A stretch of 64,000 nucleotides of DNA from Collimonas rhizosphaerae. Lineage in GTDB: Bacteria > Pseudomonadota > Gammaproteobacteria > Burkholderiales > Burkholderiaceae_D. Location: the NCBI RefSeq assembly GCF_038896935.1, contig NZ_JBANDC010000015.1, positions 1 to 64,000 on the forward strand, in the 5' to 3' direction. Numbering within the stretch: position 1 is the stretch's first letter; each line of letters opens with the position of its first letter. A model generated the notes under the pieces. It was not told where the DNA came from, made no database searches, and saw only the letters and a program-made list of their open reading frames with translations. Position numbers and translations under genes: made by a program. Positions 30,807 to 39,354 of this stretch are shown piece after piece.

Positions 30807-32337
30807 GCGCAGCCTCCGGCGCATCTTGCCACAGGCCGCTCATCCACAAGCCGACCTGCTCGCGCGTAGCCTGTTCGATCGGGATCGAGGGCGACAGCCT
30901 GCCCTTGGCGATGACATGCAAGCGGTCGCACAAGGCGAACAGTTCATCGAGTTCTTCGGAAATGATCAGCACTGCACAGCCTTCTTTTTTCAATGCCAGG
31001 ATTTCGGCGTGGATCTGCGCGGCGGCGCCGACATCGACGCCCCAGGTCGGCTGCGCCACGATAAACACGGCAGGCTTGCGCTCCAGCTCGCGGCCGACGA
31101 TAAATTTCTGCAGGTTGCCGCCGGACAGGCTCTTCGCCAGCGCATCGGGGCCGCCGGCCTTGACCTTGAAACGGTCGATGATATGGGCGGCGATCTTGCG
31201 CGTGTAGTCGAAATCGATCATGCCGCGCTTGACGTAAGGCGGTTTCTGGTGCGACAGCAGCATGTTGGCGGCCAGCGTCATGCCCGGCACAGCGCCGCGC
31301 CCCAGCCGCTCTTCCGGCACCAGGCCGAGGCCGAGCGCGCGGCGCGGATTGGGCGCCAGCTGCCCGGCGGCGCGGCCGGCCAGCATCACCATGTTGGGCG
31401 CGGCGCGCTGGTCTTCGCCCGACAGCGCCGCCAGCAGCTCCTGCTGGCCGTTGCCGGAAACGCCGGCGATGCCGACAATTTCGCCGGCCCGCACCTCGCA
31501 TTCGATATCGTGCAGTTCGGTGGCGAACAGATGCGCCTTCGGCAAGCTCAGGCGATTCAGATGCAGCTTGCGTTCGCTGCGCTGTGAATCTGGATTGCGC
31601 TCACGCTGCAGACGCACCAATTCATCGCCGATCATCAGGCGCGACAGGCCGGCGCTGGTTTCGTTGCGCGGATCGCAGTTGCCGCTGACTTTGCCGTTGC
31701 GCATCACCGTGGCGCTGTGGCAGAGCGCGCGGATTTCATCCAGCTTGTGGCTGATGTACAGGATGCTGCAACCTTCCGCGGCCAGCTTGCGCAGGGTGAC
31801 GAACAGCTTGTCTACCGCTTGCGGCGTCAGCACCGAAGTCGGTTCGTCCAGGATCAGCAGCTGCGGGCTGGTCAGCAAGGCGCGCACGATCTCGACGCGC
31901 TGGCGTTCGCCCACCGACAGCGTATGCACATGGCGATGCGGCTCCAGCTCCAGCCCGTACTTTTCGCCGGTCTGGCGGATTTGCGCCACCAGTTCCGGCA
32001 TGCTGACGTCCGAGGCCAGGCCGAGGGCGATGTTTTCAGCGACAGTGAGCGTATCGAACAGGGAGAAATGCTGGAACACCATGGCGATGCCGAGCTTGCG
32101 CGCGATATGCGGGTTGGCGATGTGGACCTGCTCGCCGTTCCAGAAAATCTCGCCGGCGTCCGGTTTCACGGTGCCGAAAATGATTTTCATCAGGGTCGAC
32201 TTGCCGGCGCCGTTTTCGCCGAGGACGGCATGGATTTCGCCGGGCGCGACGCGCAGGTTGATATCGTCATTCGCCAGCACGCCCGGATAGGCTTTGCGGA
32301 TATGGGCGATTTCCAGACGCGGTATGGTTGAAGTCAC
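30799..32337 (-). CDS. ABC transporter ATP-binding protein with two ATPase domains (nucleoside/sugar type)
   Basis: About 512 residues, a tandem ATPase of the MglA/RbsA/YufO class. Domain 1 has GENGAGKSTLMKI, VFQHFSLFDTL, LSVGERQRVEIVRAL and LILDEPTSVLTP. Domain 2 has a degenerate P-loop (GVSGNGQQELLAAL) and LSGGNLQKFIVGREL. The GTG start at 32337 gives the usual family length; further upstream sequence lacks similarity. It is the first gene of the leftward importer operon. Asymmetric nucleotide sites are normal in this class. Confidence 0.9.
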   Translation of the reverse strand: MTSTIPRLEIAHIRKAYPGVLANDDINLRVAPGEIHAVLGENGAGKSTLMKIIFGTVKPDAGEIFWNGEQVHIANPHIARKLGIAMVFQHFSLFDTLTVAENIALGLASDVSMPELVAQIRQTGEKYGLELEPHRHVHTLSVGERQRVEIVRALLTSPQLLILDEPTSVLTPQAVDKLFVTLRKLAAEGCSILYISHKLDEIRALCHSATVMRNGKVSGNCDPRNETSAGLSRLMIGDELVRLQRERNPDSQRSERKLHLNRLSLPKAHLFATELHDIECEVRAGEIVGIAGVSGNGQQELLAALSGEDQRAAPNMVMLAGRAAGQLAPNPRRALGLGLVPEERLGRGAVPGMTLAANMLLSHQKPPYVKRGMIDFDYTRKIAAHIIDRFKVKAGGPDALAKSLSGGNLQKFIVGRELERKPAVFIVAQPTWGVDVGAAAQIHAEILALKKEGCAVLIISEELDELFALCDRLHVIAKGRLSPSIPIEQATREQVGLWMSGLWQDAPEAAHA

Positions 32338-32641
32338 TTTCTTTTGCCTGTACCGATAAAAAGACTGTTGCAAAATGATTCCAGCGTCGCCGCCCTGCCA
32401 GCCGCGCCATTGAGCGCGCCAAAGCAAGCAACATGCTACATCAATTCCTGTGCCAATCGCCGACTTGGACCACAATGTCTTGTCGGCATAAAGCCCTTAC
32501 AAAAGCAAACTGCATGCCAGACACGGATACGCGCGGCCCGCCGCATCTGGCGTGATTCGTGCTACCGGCTAGCGTGTGATCGGCAGCAGGATTTGCGGTA
32601 GCATGGCCACAGGCTTGTTATCCGAAACAGAAATGGGACCC
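32338..32641. other. Divergent intergenic region between importer operon and GntR regulator
   Basis: About 300 bases. Promoters must face both ways but none is clear. On the minus strand TGGAATCATTTTGC (about 32370-32384) resembles a sigma-54 site with the wrong spacing. On the plus strand TGGCGTGATTCGTGC (32549-32563) has GG-N10-GC spacing but a poor -12 box. I would not call either. Confidence 0.5.
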
Positions 32642-33370
32642 ATGAGAAAAAAGTCTGGTGACACGGTTTCTTCGCCGGCCAAGCCCGCCGCCAAGCGGGG
32701 CAGCGGCATTGTCGACCAAAAGATCTACGACTCCGTGCTGAAGGCGGTGATGAGCCAGCGCCTGCCGCCCGGCACCAAGCTGACCGAAGCCAGCCTGTGC
32801 GAACTGTTCGCCGTCAGCCGCACTATCGTGCGCAAGGCGATCCAGCGCCTGGCACACGACCACATCCTCGAATTGCGCCCCAACCGCGGCGCCATCATCG
32901 CCCAGCCGACGCCGCAGGAAACCCGCGAAATCTTTGCCGCCCGGCGCGCCATCGAAGCGGCGATCGTGCCGCTGGCGGCCGCCAACGCCACCCGCGCCCA
33001 GATCACCCGCCTGCGCCAGATCGTGCGGGAAGAACACGCATCCTTCCATTCCGGCGACCACGCCAAATGGATACGCCTGGGCGGCGAGTTCCATATCCTG
33101 CTGTCCGACAGCGCCGGCAACCCGGTGCTGACCCGCTTCCTGCGCGAACTGGTGTCGCGTTGCTCATTGATCATCGCGCTGTACCAGGCGCCGGGCAAGA
33201 CCGCCTGCCCGAACGACGAACACGAACAGCTGATCGACGCCATCGCCGCCGGCGACGCCGCGCTGGCGGTCAGGATGATGGACCAGCACCTGCTGGACAT
33301 CGAACGCGCCCTGCGCCTGAGCGACGACCAGCACGAAGTGGACCTGGCCGAAATCCTCGATATCGCGTAA
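32642..33370 (+). CDS. GntR-family regulator with FCD domain, probable nucleoside-locus regulator
   Basis: About 242 residues. The winged helix (about 25-90) has IVDQKIYDSVLKAVMSQRLPPG, LCELFAVSRTIVRKAIQRLAHD and LRPNRGAIIAQP. The FCD domain follows with EIFAARRAIEAAIVPLAA, GGEFHILLSDSAGN and EHEQLIDAIAAGD. The start is uncertain: ATGs at 32576, 32603, 32633 and 32642 are in frame, and 32642 gives the usual N-terminal length. It sits between the BMP importer (divergent) and the TonB/nucleoside-hydrolase operon, with two TGTATACA boxes downstream. A purine or nucleoside ligand is inferred. Confidence 0.85.
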   Translation: MRKKSGDTVSSPAKPAAKRGSGIVDQKIYDSVLKAVMSQRLPPGTKLTEASLCELFAVSRTIVRKAIQRLAHDHILELRPNRGAIIAQPTPQETREIFAARRAIEAAIVPLAAANATRAQITRLRQIVREEHASFHSGDHAKWIRLGGEFHILLSDSAGNPVLTRFLRELVSRCSLIIALYQAPGKTACPNDEHEQLIDAIAAGDAALAVRMMDQHLLDIERALRLSDDQHEVDLAEILDIA

Positions 33371-33434
33371 CCGGACCAGCTTGCCTGTTGCCCCGTTTCC
33401 TCTCTTGGCGGACATTGCCCCAAGCGGTTTAAAG

Positions 33435-33442
33435 TGTATACA
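33435..33442. promoter_or_regulatory. TGTATACA box 1 (candidate GntR operator)
   Basis: Perfect 8-bp palindrome in the context GTGTATACAAA, 65 bases after the regulator stop codon. It shares TGTATACAA with box 2. Palindromes of this kind are typical for FCD-type GntR regulators. Confidence 0.55.
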
Positions 33443-33634
33443 AATTATTAAAAAATGTCGCTAATCCGAGACAGGGATGCGCACTAAACCGGTTCCAGCC
33501 GGCGGCGGCCATCCCTAATTTGGCGCGGGCCTCACCAATAAATAGCGTGGCCGCTCACCAAAATCCAGCTTTCCGGCGTCTTCGCAATTTCCCATCCAAA
33601 CGGCGCGGCTCGCCATCAGAAACCGTTTTTCATA

Positions 33635-33642
33635 TGTATACA
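33635..33642. promoter_or_regulatory. TGTATACA box 2 (candidate GntR operator)
   Basis: TGTATACA in the context ATATGTATACAATC, 60 bases upstream of the sigma-54 -24 box and 193 bases after box 1. Binding here could modulate access to the promoter. Confidence 0.55.
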
Positions 33643-33702
33643 ATCTGTTTTCCACATAAACCGTAATACCGTTTTTTCCTTTCTTCCTGCCCGAAAAAAT
33701 TC

Positions 33703-33717
33703 TGGCACGGTCTTTGC
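33703..33717 (+). promoter_or_regulatory. Sigma-54 (RpoN) promoter of the TonB receptor / nucleoside hydrolase operon
   Basis: TGGCACG-GTCT-TTGC matches the sigma-54 consensus TGGCACG-N4-TTGC at every defined position, with the GG-N10-GC spacing. It lies about 130 bases upstream of the receptor start. Transcription would begin near 33729 and need an enhancer-binding protein, none of which is encoded in the window. Confidence 0.8.
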
Positions 33718-33846
33718 GTTACATGAATCCGTTCCGGGCCGATCGCGGGGATTGCCTGCCAATGGCCCGATCCTTGCGCGACGAAGGCAAAACAAGAATT
33801 CAAGCAAGTCCGGTTTATCAATGTCGATAACAGAGGGATGGGAAAA

Positions 33847-36099
33847 ATGGGAAAAAGAGCGAGGGCACGCGCCCGCATTTATTGCGCGCAAAAGATGGTG
33901 CTGACATTGGGAGCCGCACTGCCGTTCAGCGCAGCGCTGGCGCAGACGGCAGGCAGCACGGCGCCCGCGGCAACCGCCGAAGCGCCGCAGGCCGGCTCTT
34001 CGCTGCAGCTGGAAACCATGACGGTGACAGCGCAGCGGCGCGTCGAAAAAATCAAGGACGTGCCGATTTCGGTGACCCTGATCAAGGGCGAAACCCTGGA
34101 TGTGCTCAATTCCGGCGGCCAGGATATCCGCGTACTGGCCGCCAAGGTGCCAAGCCTGAACATCGAATCGTCGAACGGCCGCACCTTCCCGCGCTTCTAT
34201 ATCCGCGGTTACGGCAATACCGATTTTTCCACCTTCGCCTCGCAGCCGGTATCCCTGATATTCGACGACGTGGTCCAGGAAAACGCCGCCCTCAAAGGCT
34301 TCCCGATGTTCGACCTGGCCGGCGTCGAAGTGCTGCGCGGCCCGCAAGGCACGCTGTTCGGCCGCAATACGCCGGCCGGCGTGGTCAAGTTCGATTCGGC
34401 CAAGCCGAGCCTGGACAAGGTCTCCGGCTATTACAGCATCTCCGACGGCACCCACAATACCGCCAATGCCGAAGCAGCGGTCAACGTCCCGCTGAGCGAC
34501 CAATGGGCGATGCGCTTCTCGACCCTGGTGCAGCACCGCGACGACTGGGTCAGCAACAACGGCGGCGGCACGCCTTTTCTGGAGGGCTACAACGAACGCG
34601 CCGGACGCCTGCAATTCCTGTACAAACCGGACGGCACGTTCAACGCCCTGTTCAATATCCACTCGCGTGCGACCGAGGGCAGCGCGCGTTTGTTCCGCGC
34701 CAATATCCTGGAGAAAGGCAGCGACGGCTTCGTCGCCGGCTTCAGTCCTTCCCAGGTCACCTTCAACGGCTTGAACACGCAGGCTTTGCATACCGCCGGC
34801 GGCAGCGCCCGGCTGAGCTGGAACCTGGACCAGGTCAAGCTGTACTCGATCACCGGCTATGAAACCATTTCCAGCTATTTCAGCCGCGGCGACATCGACG
34901 GCGGCACGCCGACCGGCCCCGGCTTCATTCCGTTCCAGGTGCAGACCGGCGGCGGCGTCGCCGACCACAAGCAGTTCTCGCAAGAGTTCCGGGTCGAATC
35001 GAAGAACGAAGGACCGCTCAACTGGCAGACCGGCCTCTATTACTTCTATGAAGACGTAGCGGGCAACAGCTCCAACTTCGACAGCACCACCCAGCTGCAG
35101 ACCAGCTACCTGCAGAACCGCCAGAAAAACACCGCCTACGCGGCATTCGGCTCGCTGACTTATGACGTCAACGACAGGCTCAAATTGCGCGGCGGCCTGC
35201 GTTACACCCAGGACAAAAAGGATTTCTCCAACGAAGTCGCCAACAACGTGACGTTCACCGGCCCCGGCTCGATCAGCGAAAGCAAATCGAACGTCAGCTG
35301 GGACCTCAGCGCCAACTATGCCTTGACCAAGGACATCAATACGTATGCACGGGTAGCCACCGGCTTCCGCGCACCGAGTATCGCGGCGCCGTCGTCCTCG
35401 GTGCCGATCACCGTGGCCAACGCGGAAACCATCACTTCCTATGAAGCGGGGATCAAGGCCGACCTGTTCAACCGCCGCGCCCGCGCCAACTTCAGCGTCT
35501 ACAGTTTCGACGTCAAGAACCAGCAGCTGACGGCGGTCGGCGGCAACTCCAACTCGATCATGCTGGTGAATGCGGCCAAGACCGTAGGGCGCGGCGCCGA
35601 ACTGGACCTGGAAGCGAACGTGACCGAACGCTTGCGCATGACGTTAGGCGGCAGCTACAACTACACCCAGATCCGCGATCCGAACCTGCTGGTGGCCGGC
35701 TGCGCGTCCTGCACCGTGCTCAATACCCAGGTACGGCCGGGGCTGTATTCGATCAACGGCAATTCCCTGCCGCAAGCGCCGAAGTGGATTGCCAACGTCA
35801 CGGCGCGCTACGGCATCCCGATGGGCAACAACGACGAGCTGTTCTTCTATACCGACTGGGCTTATCGCAGCAAGATCAACTTCTTCCTGTACAACTCGAC
35901 CGAGTTCACCGGCAAACCCTTGCTGGAAGGCGGCTTGCGCGTAGGCTACAAGTGGGATGGCGACAAGTATGAAGTCGCTGCCTTCGCCCGCAACATCACC
36001 AACAAGATCGTGGCGGTCGGCGGCATCGACTTCGACAACCGGACGGCGTTCATCAACGATCCGCGCATGTTCGGCGTGCAGTTCCGGTCGAACTTCTAA
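33847..36099 (+). CDS. TonB-dependent outer-membrane receptor of the nucleoside locus
   Basis: About 750 residues. A signal peptide (MVLTLGAALPFSAALAQ) is followed by a TonB-box-like start (LETMTVTAQRR), the plug (LAAKVPSLNIESSNGRTFP, FYIRGYGNTDF, VEVLRGPQGTLFGRNTPAG) and a barrel ending in MFGVQFRSNF with the terminal F. The ATG at 33847 has GAGGG nine bases before it; the ATG at 33838 is too close to that site. It is the first gene of a sigma-54 operon with an exported hydrolase and two exported nucleoside hydrolases, so its cargo is probably a nucleoside conjugate too large for porins. This is inference. Confidence 0.9.
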   Translation: MGKRARARARIYCAQKMVLTLGAALPFSAALAQTAGSTAPAATAEAPQAGSSLQLETMTVTAQRRVEKIKDVPISVTLIKGETLDVLNSGGQDIRVLAAKVPSLNIESSNGRTFPRFYIRGYGNTDFSTFASQPVSLIFDDVVQENAALKGFPMFDLAGVEVLRGPQGTLFGRNTPAGVVKFDSAKPSLDKVSGYYSISDGTHNTANAEAAVNVPLSDQWAMRFSTLVQHRDDWVSNNGGGTPFLEGYNERAGRLQFLYKPDGTFNALFNIHSRATEGSARLFRANILEKGSDGFVAGFSPSQVTFNGLNTQALHTAGGSARLSWNLDQVKLYSITGYETISSYFSRGDIDGGTPTGPGFIPFQVQTGGGVADHKQFSQEFRVESKNEGPLNWQTGLYYFYEDVAGNSSNFDSTTQLQTSYLQNRQKNTAYAAFGSLTYDVNDRLKLRGGLRYTQDKKDFSNEVANNVTFTGPGSISESKSNVSWDLSANYALTKDINTYARVATGFRAPSIAAPSSSVPITVANAETITSYEAGIKADLFNRRARANFSVYSFDVKNQQLTAVGGNSNSIMLVNAAKTVGRGAELDLEANVTERLRMTLGGSYNYTQIRDPNLLVAGCASCTVLNTQVRPGLYSINGNSLPQAPKWIANVTARYGIPMGNNDELFFYTDWAYRSKINFFLYNSTEFTGKPLLEGGLRVGYKWDGDKYEVAAFARNITNKIVAVGGIDFDNRTAFINDPRMFGVQFRSNF

Positions 36100-36124
36100 G
36101 CTGCTGCCTGGCAGTGCAATCGCA

Positions 36125-36168
36125 GCGATCATCCAGGGGCGGCGCAACTGCCGCGCCTGGATGATCGC
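36125..36168. other. Stable hairpin between receptor and hydrolase genes
   Basis: GCGATCATCCAGG (36125-36137) pairs perfectly with CCTGGATGATCGC (36156-36168); an inner GCGGC/GCCGC extends it. There is no T run. In an operon such a structure usually tunes RNA stability or attenuates downstream expression. Confidence 0.6.
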
Positions 36169-36192
36169 GCAAGATTCCATCGGGAGAGACAC

Positions 36193-37140
36193 ATGCATGA
36201 CGCTGACGGCTGCGGCAAACCCTGGCGGCGGATGGCGGCCGCCGCATGCTCCGTGCTGGCGATCGGCATCGCCTTGCTGGCGCCGGCCGGCGCCGCAGGG
36301 CAAGCCGCTTTGCCGGAGCAGAAAACCGCGGTCCTGTTTGGCGCCAACATCCGCTATTACGATATCGGCAGCGGTCCGGTGCTGGTGCTGGTGCACGGCC
36401 TGGGCAGCAGCGCCAAGGGCGACTGGGGCCAGGTCATGCTGCCGCTGGCGCAAAACCACAGGGTGCTGGCGCTGGACCAGCTGGGGTTCGGCAATTCCGA
36501 CAAGCCGCAAATCGATTACGGGATCCAGACCTGGGTCGATTTCCTCGGCGAATTCCTGCGCCAGAACCAGGTAGCCGATTTCACGCTGGTAGGCGAATCA
36601 TTGGGTGGATGGATCTCGGCGCAATATACGATACAAGCGTTGCGCGGCGTCGCCGCCGGTCCGAGCCTGGGCTTGCCCAAGCCGGCGCGGCTGGTGCTGT
36701 CCGATTCGGCCGGCCTGCACGCGACCATGAAGCGCCTGTCCGCGCCTCCGCCGCCCGGCAAGCCGGCAATTGTCGGCGCCTCGCTGGCTGGCGAGAAACA
36801 GCTGCTGGCGAGCGTGTTTCATTCGCCCTCCTACCAGACGGACCAGGCATTGCGCGACGGCCTGGCCTGGAGCCTGGCCAAAGGCGACGCCTGGGCCATC
36901 CGCGCAGTGCGCAATCCAGCCTTGCTCGATGAAACCGTGGACCGCCAGCTAGGCGCGATCAAGATTCCGACCCTGGTGATCTGGGGCGAACACGACAAGC
37001 TGCTGCCGCTGCAAGACGGCCGCTATTTCGCCTCGAAAATCGGCGGCGCCGAACTGAAGATCATCCCCGGCAGCGGCCATGCGCCGATGATTGAAACGCC
37101 GGATGCCTTCCTGTCGGCGCTGCAGCCGTTTTTGCGATAA
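36193..37140 (+). CDS. Exported alpha/beta hydrolase
   Basis: 315 residues with a signal peptide (AAAACSVLAIGIALLAPAGAAG). Alpha/beta-hydrolase motifs: oxyanion HGLGSS, nucleophile elbow GESLGGW, acid in IWGEHDKLLP and histidine in GSGHAPMIE. It should cleave esters (or C-C bonds) in the periplasm. GGGAGAGACAC precedes the ATG. It lies in the receptor operon ahead of two nucleoside hydrolases, so it might deacylate a nucleoside derivative before glycosidic cleavage. The substrate is not known. Confidence 0.85.
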   Translation: MHDADGCGKPWRRMAAAACSVLAIGIALLAPAGAAGQAALPEQKTAVLFGANIRYYDIGSGPVLVLVHGLGSSAKGDWGQVMLPLAQNHRVLALDQLGFGNSDKPQIDYGIQTWVDFLGEFLRQNQVADFTLVGESLGGWISAQYTIQALRGVAAGPSLGLPKPARLVLSDSAGLHATMKRLSAPPPPGKPAIVGASLAGEKQLLASVFHSPSYQTDQALRDGLAWSLAKGDAWAIRAVRNPALLDETVDRQLGAIKIPTLVIWGEHDKLLPLQDGRYFASKIGGAELKIIPGSGHAPMIETPDAFLSALQPFLR

Positions 37141-37197
37141 CCTGCGGCGGCAGCGCCGAACATGTTTTTATATTTTCCATTTGAAAGTAGCTAATCG

Positions 37198-38343
37198 ATG
37201 AAATCGAATTCAATGCGTCGCCGCCTGCTGTCGACGGTATTCATGCTGGGACTGGCGGTTGCCGCCTTGCCATCGCACGCGCAGGCCGCCGGCAAGCGCA
37301 AGGTCATCATCGACGACGATATCGGCGGCCCGCGCGCGGCGCAGCTGATGGCGATCCAGTCATCCGACGTGGAAGTGCTCGGCATCACGATCGTCAGCGG
37401 TTCGACCTGGCGCGACGAAAATATCGCCCACGCCCTGCGCACGCTGGAAGTCATCGGCCGCAGCGATATCCCAGTCGTGCCCGGCTCGACGTTTCCCTTG
37501 CTGAATACGCAGGAAGCAACGCGGCGCTGGGAAGCGCTGTACGGCAAGCTGGTCTACAAAGGCGCCTGGATGGATGAGAAATGGCCGGACGGCACCATCC
37601 AGAGCCAGCCCAACTACCATGCCCACGACGTGGTGCCACAGCTGCCGGAAGGCATGCCGCATGCCAAGGCTTCCAACGAAATCGCCGCCAATTTCATGAT
37701 CCGCAAGGTGCACGAATTCCCGGGCCAGGTCACCATCCTGGCCACCGGCCCGATGACCAACGTGGCGCTGGCGATCAGCCTCGATCCGAGTTTTGCAGAG
37801 GCCGCGAAAGAAATCGTCTACATGGGCGGCAGCCTGAATCCGCACCAGGTGCTGCCGTCCAAGTCGGCGGAACAGTTTGCGCGCGAATATATCAATACGC
37901 CGCGCCTGGAATTCAATTTCCGCTGGGACCCTGAAGCCGCGAAGATCGTCCTGCGCGCGCCGTGGAAACGGATCGTCATGGTGCCGGCCGATCCGTCCAC
38001 CGCGACCGAACTCAGCGCCCGCCTGCTGAACGACATGACCAGGTCCGGCACGCCGCTGGCGCAGATGGTGAAGAAGGTCACCGAAACCGGCTTCCCCCTG
38101 TGGGATGAACTGGCCACGGCGGTCTGGCTGGATCCCGCGCTGATCAGCAAATCCGACCAGCTGTTCGTCAGCATAGACACCGACTTCGGCGCCGGTTACG
38201 GCAACACCCTGTCCTGGCCTGCCGCCTACGCGCCGGCGGGCCTGATCGCCAGCCCGACCACGGTGGTGCGCGAAGTCAACGTGCCGGCTTTTGAAAAGCT
38301 GATGATCAAGCTGATGAACCTGCCGACGCCGGCAGCCAGATAA
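37198..38343 (+). CDS. Exported nucleoside-hydrolase-like protein, divergent metal site
   Basis: 381 residues. A signal peptide (LLSTVFMLGLAVAALPSHAQAAG) precedes an IUNH fold: KVIIDDDIGGPRAAQLM, LGITIVSGSTWRDENIAHALRTLE, ILATGPMTNVALAIS, EIVYMGGSL and LWDELATAVWLDP. The family hydrolyses the N-glycosidic bond of nucleosides with a calcium bound by DTDxGxDD. Here the last two aspartates are replaced by P-R (DDDIGGPR), so calcium binding and activity may differ. The downstream D of WDELA is kept. It is adjacent to a second, more typical copy. An in-frame ATG at 37213 is an alternative start. Confidence 0.85.
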   Translation: MKSNSMRRRLLSTVFMLGLAVAALPSHAQAAGKRKVIIDDDIGGPRAAQLMAIQSSDVEVLGITIVSGSTWRDENIAHALRTLEVIGRSDIPVVPGSTFPLLNTQEATRRWEALYGKLVYKGAWMDEKWPDGTIQSQPNYHAHDVVPQLPEGMPHAKASNEIAANFMIRKVHEFPGQVTILATGPMTNVALAISLDPSFAEAAKEIVYMGGSLNPHQVLPSKSAEQFAREYINTPRLEFNFRWDPEAAKIVLRAPWKRIVMVPADPSTATELSARLLNDMTRSGTPLAQMVKKVTETGFPLWDELATAVWLDPALISKSDQLFVSIDTDFGAGYGNTLSWPAAYAPAGLIASPTTVVREVNVPAFEKLMIKLMNLPTPAAR

Positions 38344-38358
38344 CGGCAAGGGATCGCA

Positions 38359-39345
38359 ATGATGCTTGCCTGGGCCAGGAAAAAATTGCACAGCGCGCTG
38401 CCGGCCTTGTTGCTGGCGCCATCGCTGTACCTGCTATCTGCGCCGCAGCCGGCGCATGCGGCGCCGGCCGAACAGGTGATCGTCGATACCGACATCGGCG
38501 ACGATATCGACGATGCGTTCGCCCTGGGCTTGCTGCTGAACAGCCCCGGTTTCGAGATCCTGGGTTTCACCACCGCCTGGGGCGATACCGGACTGCGCAT
38601 GCAGCTGCTGGAGCGCCTGCTGCGCGAAACCGGCCATGGCGCGATTCCGATCGCACGCGGCATCGCCACCACCAGCCAGACGCCGTTCACCCAGGCCCGC
38701 TGGGCCCAGCGCGGCAGCCTGCCGCCAGCCGCGCCGCCTGCGGTGGATTTCCTGCTGCAGCAGATCCGCCGGCATCCGGGCCAGGTCACCCTGATCGCCT
38801 TGGGGCCGCTGACCAATATCGGCGCCGCGATAACCCGCGACCCCGCCACGTTCGGCAAGCTCAAGCAGGTGGTATTGATGGGCGGATCGGTCCGGGCCGG
38901 CTACCGGAAGTCGGAGTACGCGGTGGCGCGTCCGGCGGACAAGGAATACAACATCGCGGCCGATATCCCGGCCGCGCAAAAATTGTTTACCTCAGGTGTG
39001 CCTATCGTGATGATGCCGCTCGACTCTACCCAGGTCAGGCTGGATGAAGTGGAGCGCAGCGCCCTGTTTGGACACGGTTCGCCGCTGACTGACGCGCTGG
39101 CGCTGCTGTACCACCAGTGGGCCGACAGCTACCAGCCATGGTCCAGCAATACGCCGACGCTGTTCGACGCGGTGCCGGTTGCCTATCTCGCCGACCGCCG
39201 CACCTGCCCTGCCACGCCGCTGCATATCGTGGTGGACCAGGACGGCTACACCAGGGAACAGCCCGGCGCGCCAAACGCCGAGGTCTGCCTGGCGCTCGAC
39301 AAGCCGCTGTTCATGGAGCTGTTCATGCGGCGCCTGCTGCAATAG
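38359..39345 (+). CDS. Exported nucleoside hydrolase (inosine/uridine-preferring type)
   Basis: 328 residues. A signal peptide (LPALLLAPSLYLLSAPQPAHA) precedes a canonical IUNH core: VIVDTDIGDDIDDAFAL (calcium aspartates), GFTTAWGDTGLRMQLLERLL, LIALGPLTNIGAAI, VVLMGGSVRAG, YNIAADIPAAQ and MPLDSTQV. It should release base and ribose from nucleosides in the periplasm. It lies 15 bases after the divergent copy and is last in the operon. Specificity cannot be read from sequence; the product sugar and base could feed importers such as the neighbouring BMP system only as intact nucleoside, so division of labour is unclear. Confidence 0.88.
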   Translation: MMLAWARKKLHSALPALLLAPSLYLLSAPQPAHAAPAEQVIVDTDIGDDIDDAFALGLLLNSPGFEILGFTTAWGDTGLRMQLLERLLRETGHGAIPIARGIATTSQTPFTQARWAQRGSLPPAAPPAVDFLLQQIRRHPGQVTLIALGPLTNIGAAITRDPATFGKLKQVVLMGGSVRAGYRKSEYAVARPADKEYNIAADIPAAQKLFTSGVPIVMMPLDSTQVRLDEVERSALFGHGSPLTDALALLYHQWADSYQPWSSNTPTLFDAVPVAYLADRRTCPATPLHIVVDQDGYTREQPGAPNAEVCLALDKPLFMELFMRRLLQ

Positions 39346-39354
39346 TCGCAGCGC

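Larger units (their letters stand above)
33371..33846. other. Long regulatory region upstream of the TonB receptor operon
   Basis: About 476 bases without a gene. It holds two TGTATACA boxes (33435-33442 and 33635-33642) and a sigma-54 promoter (33703-33717). This is ample space for an activator to bind upstream and loop. An activator site such as NtrC (GCAC..GGTGC) was looked for and not convincingly found. Confidence 0.75.

Noticed and set aside
32368..32386. Minus-strand sigma-54-like sequence TGGAATCATTTTGC before the BMP operon
   Set aside because: The GG to GC spacing is 9 rather than 10 and the CACG part is absent.
32549..32563. Plus-strand sigma-54-like TGGCGTGATTCGTGC before the GntR gene
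   Set aside because: Spacing is right but the -12 element is GTGC instead of TTGC, and such matches occur by chance in GC-rich DNA.
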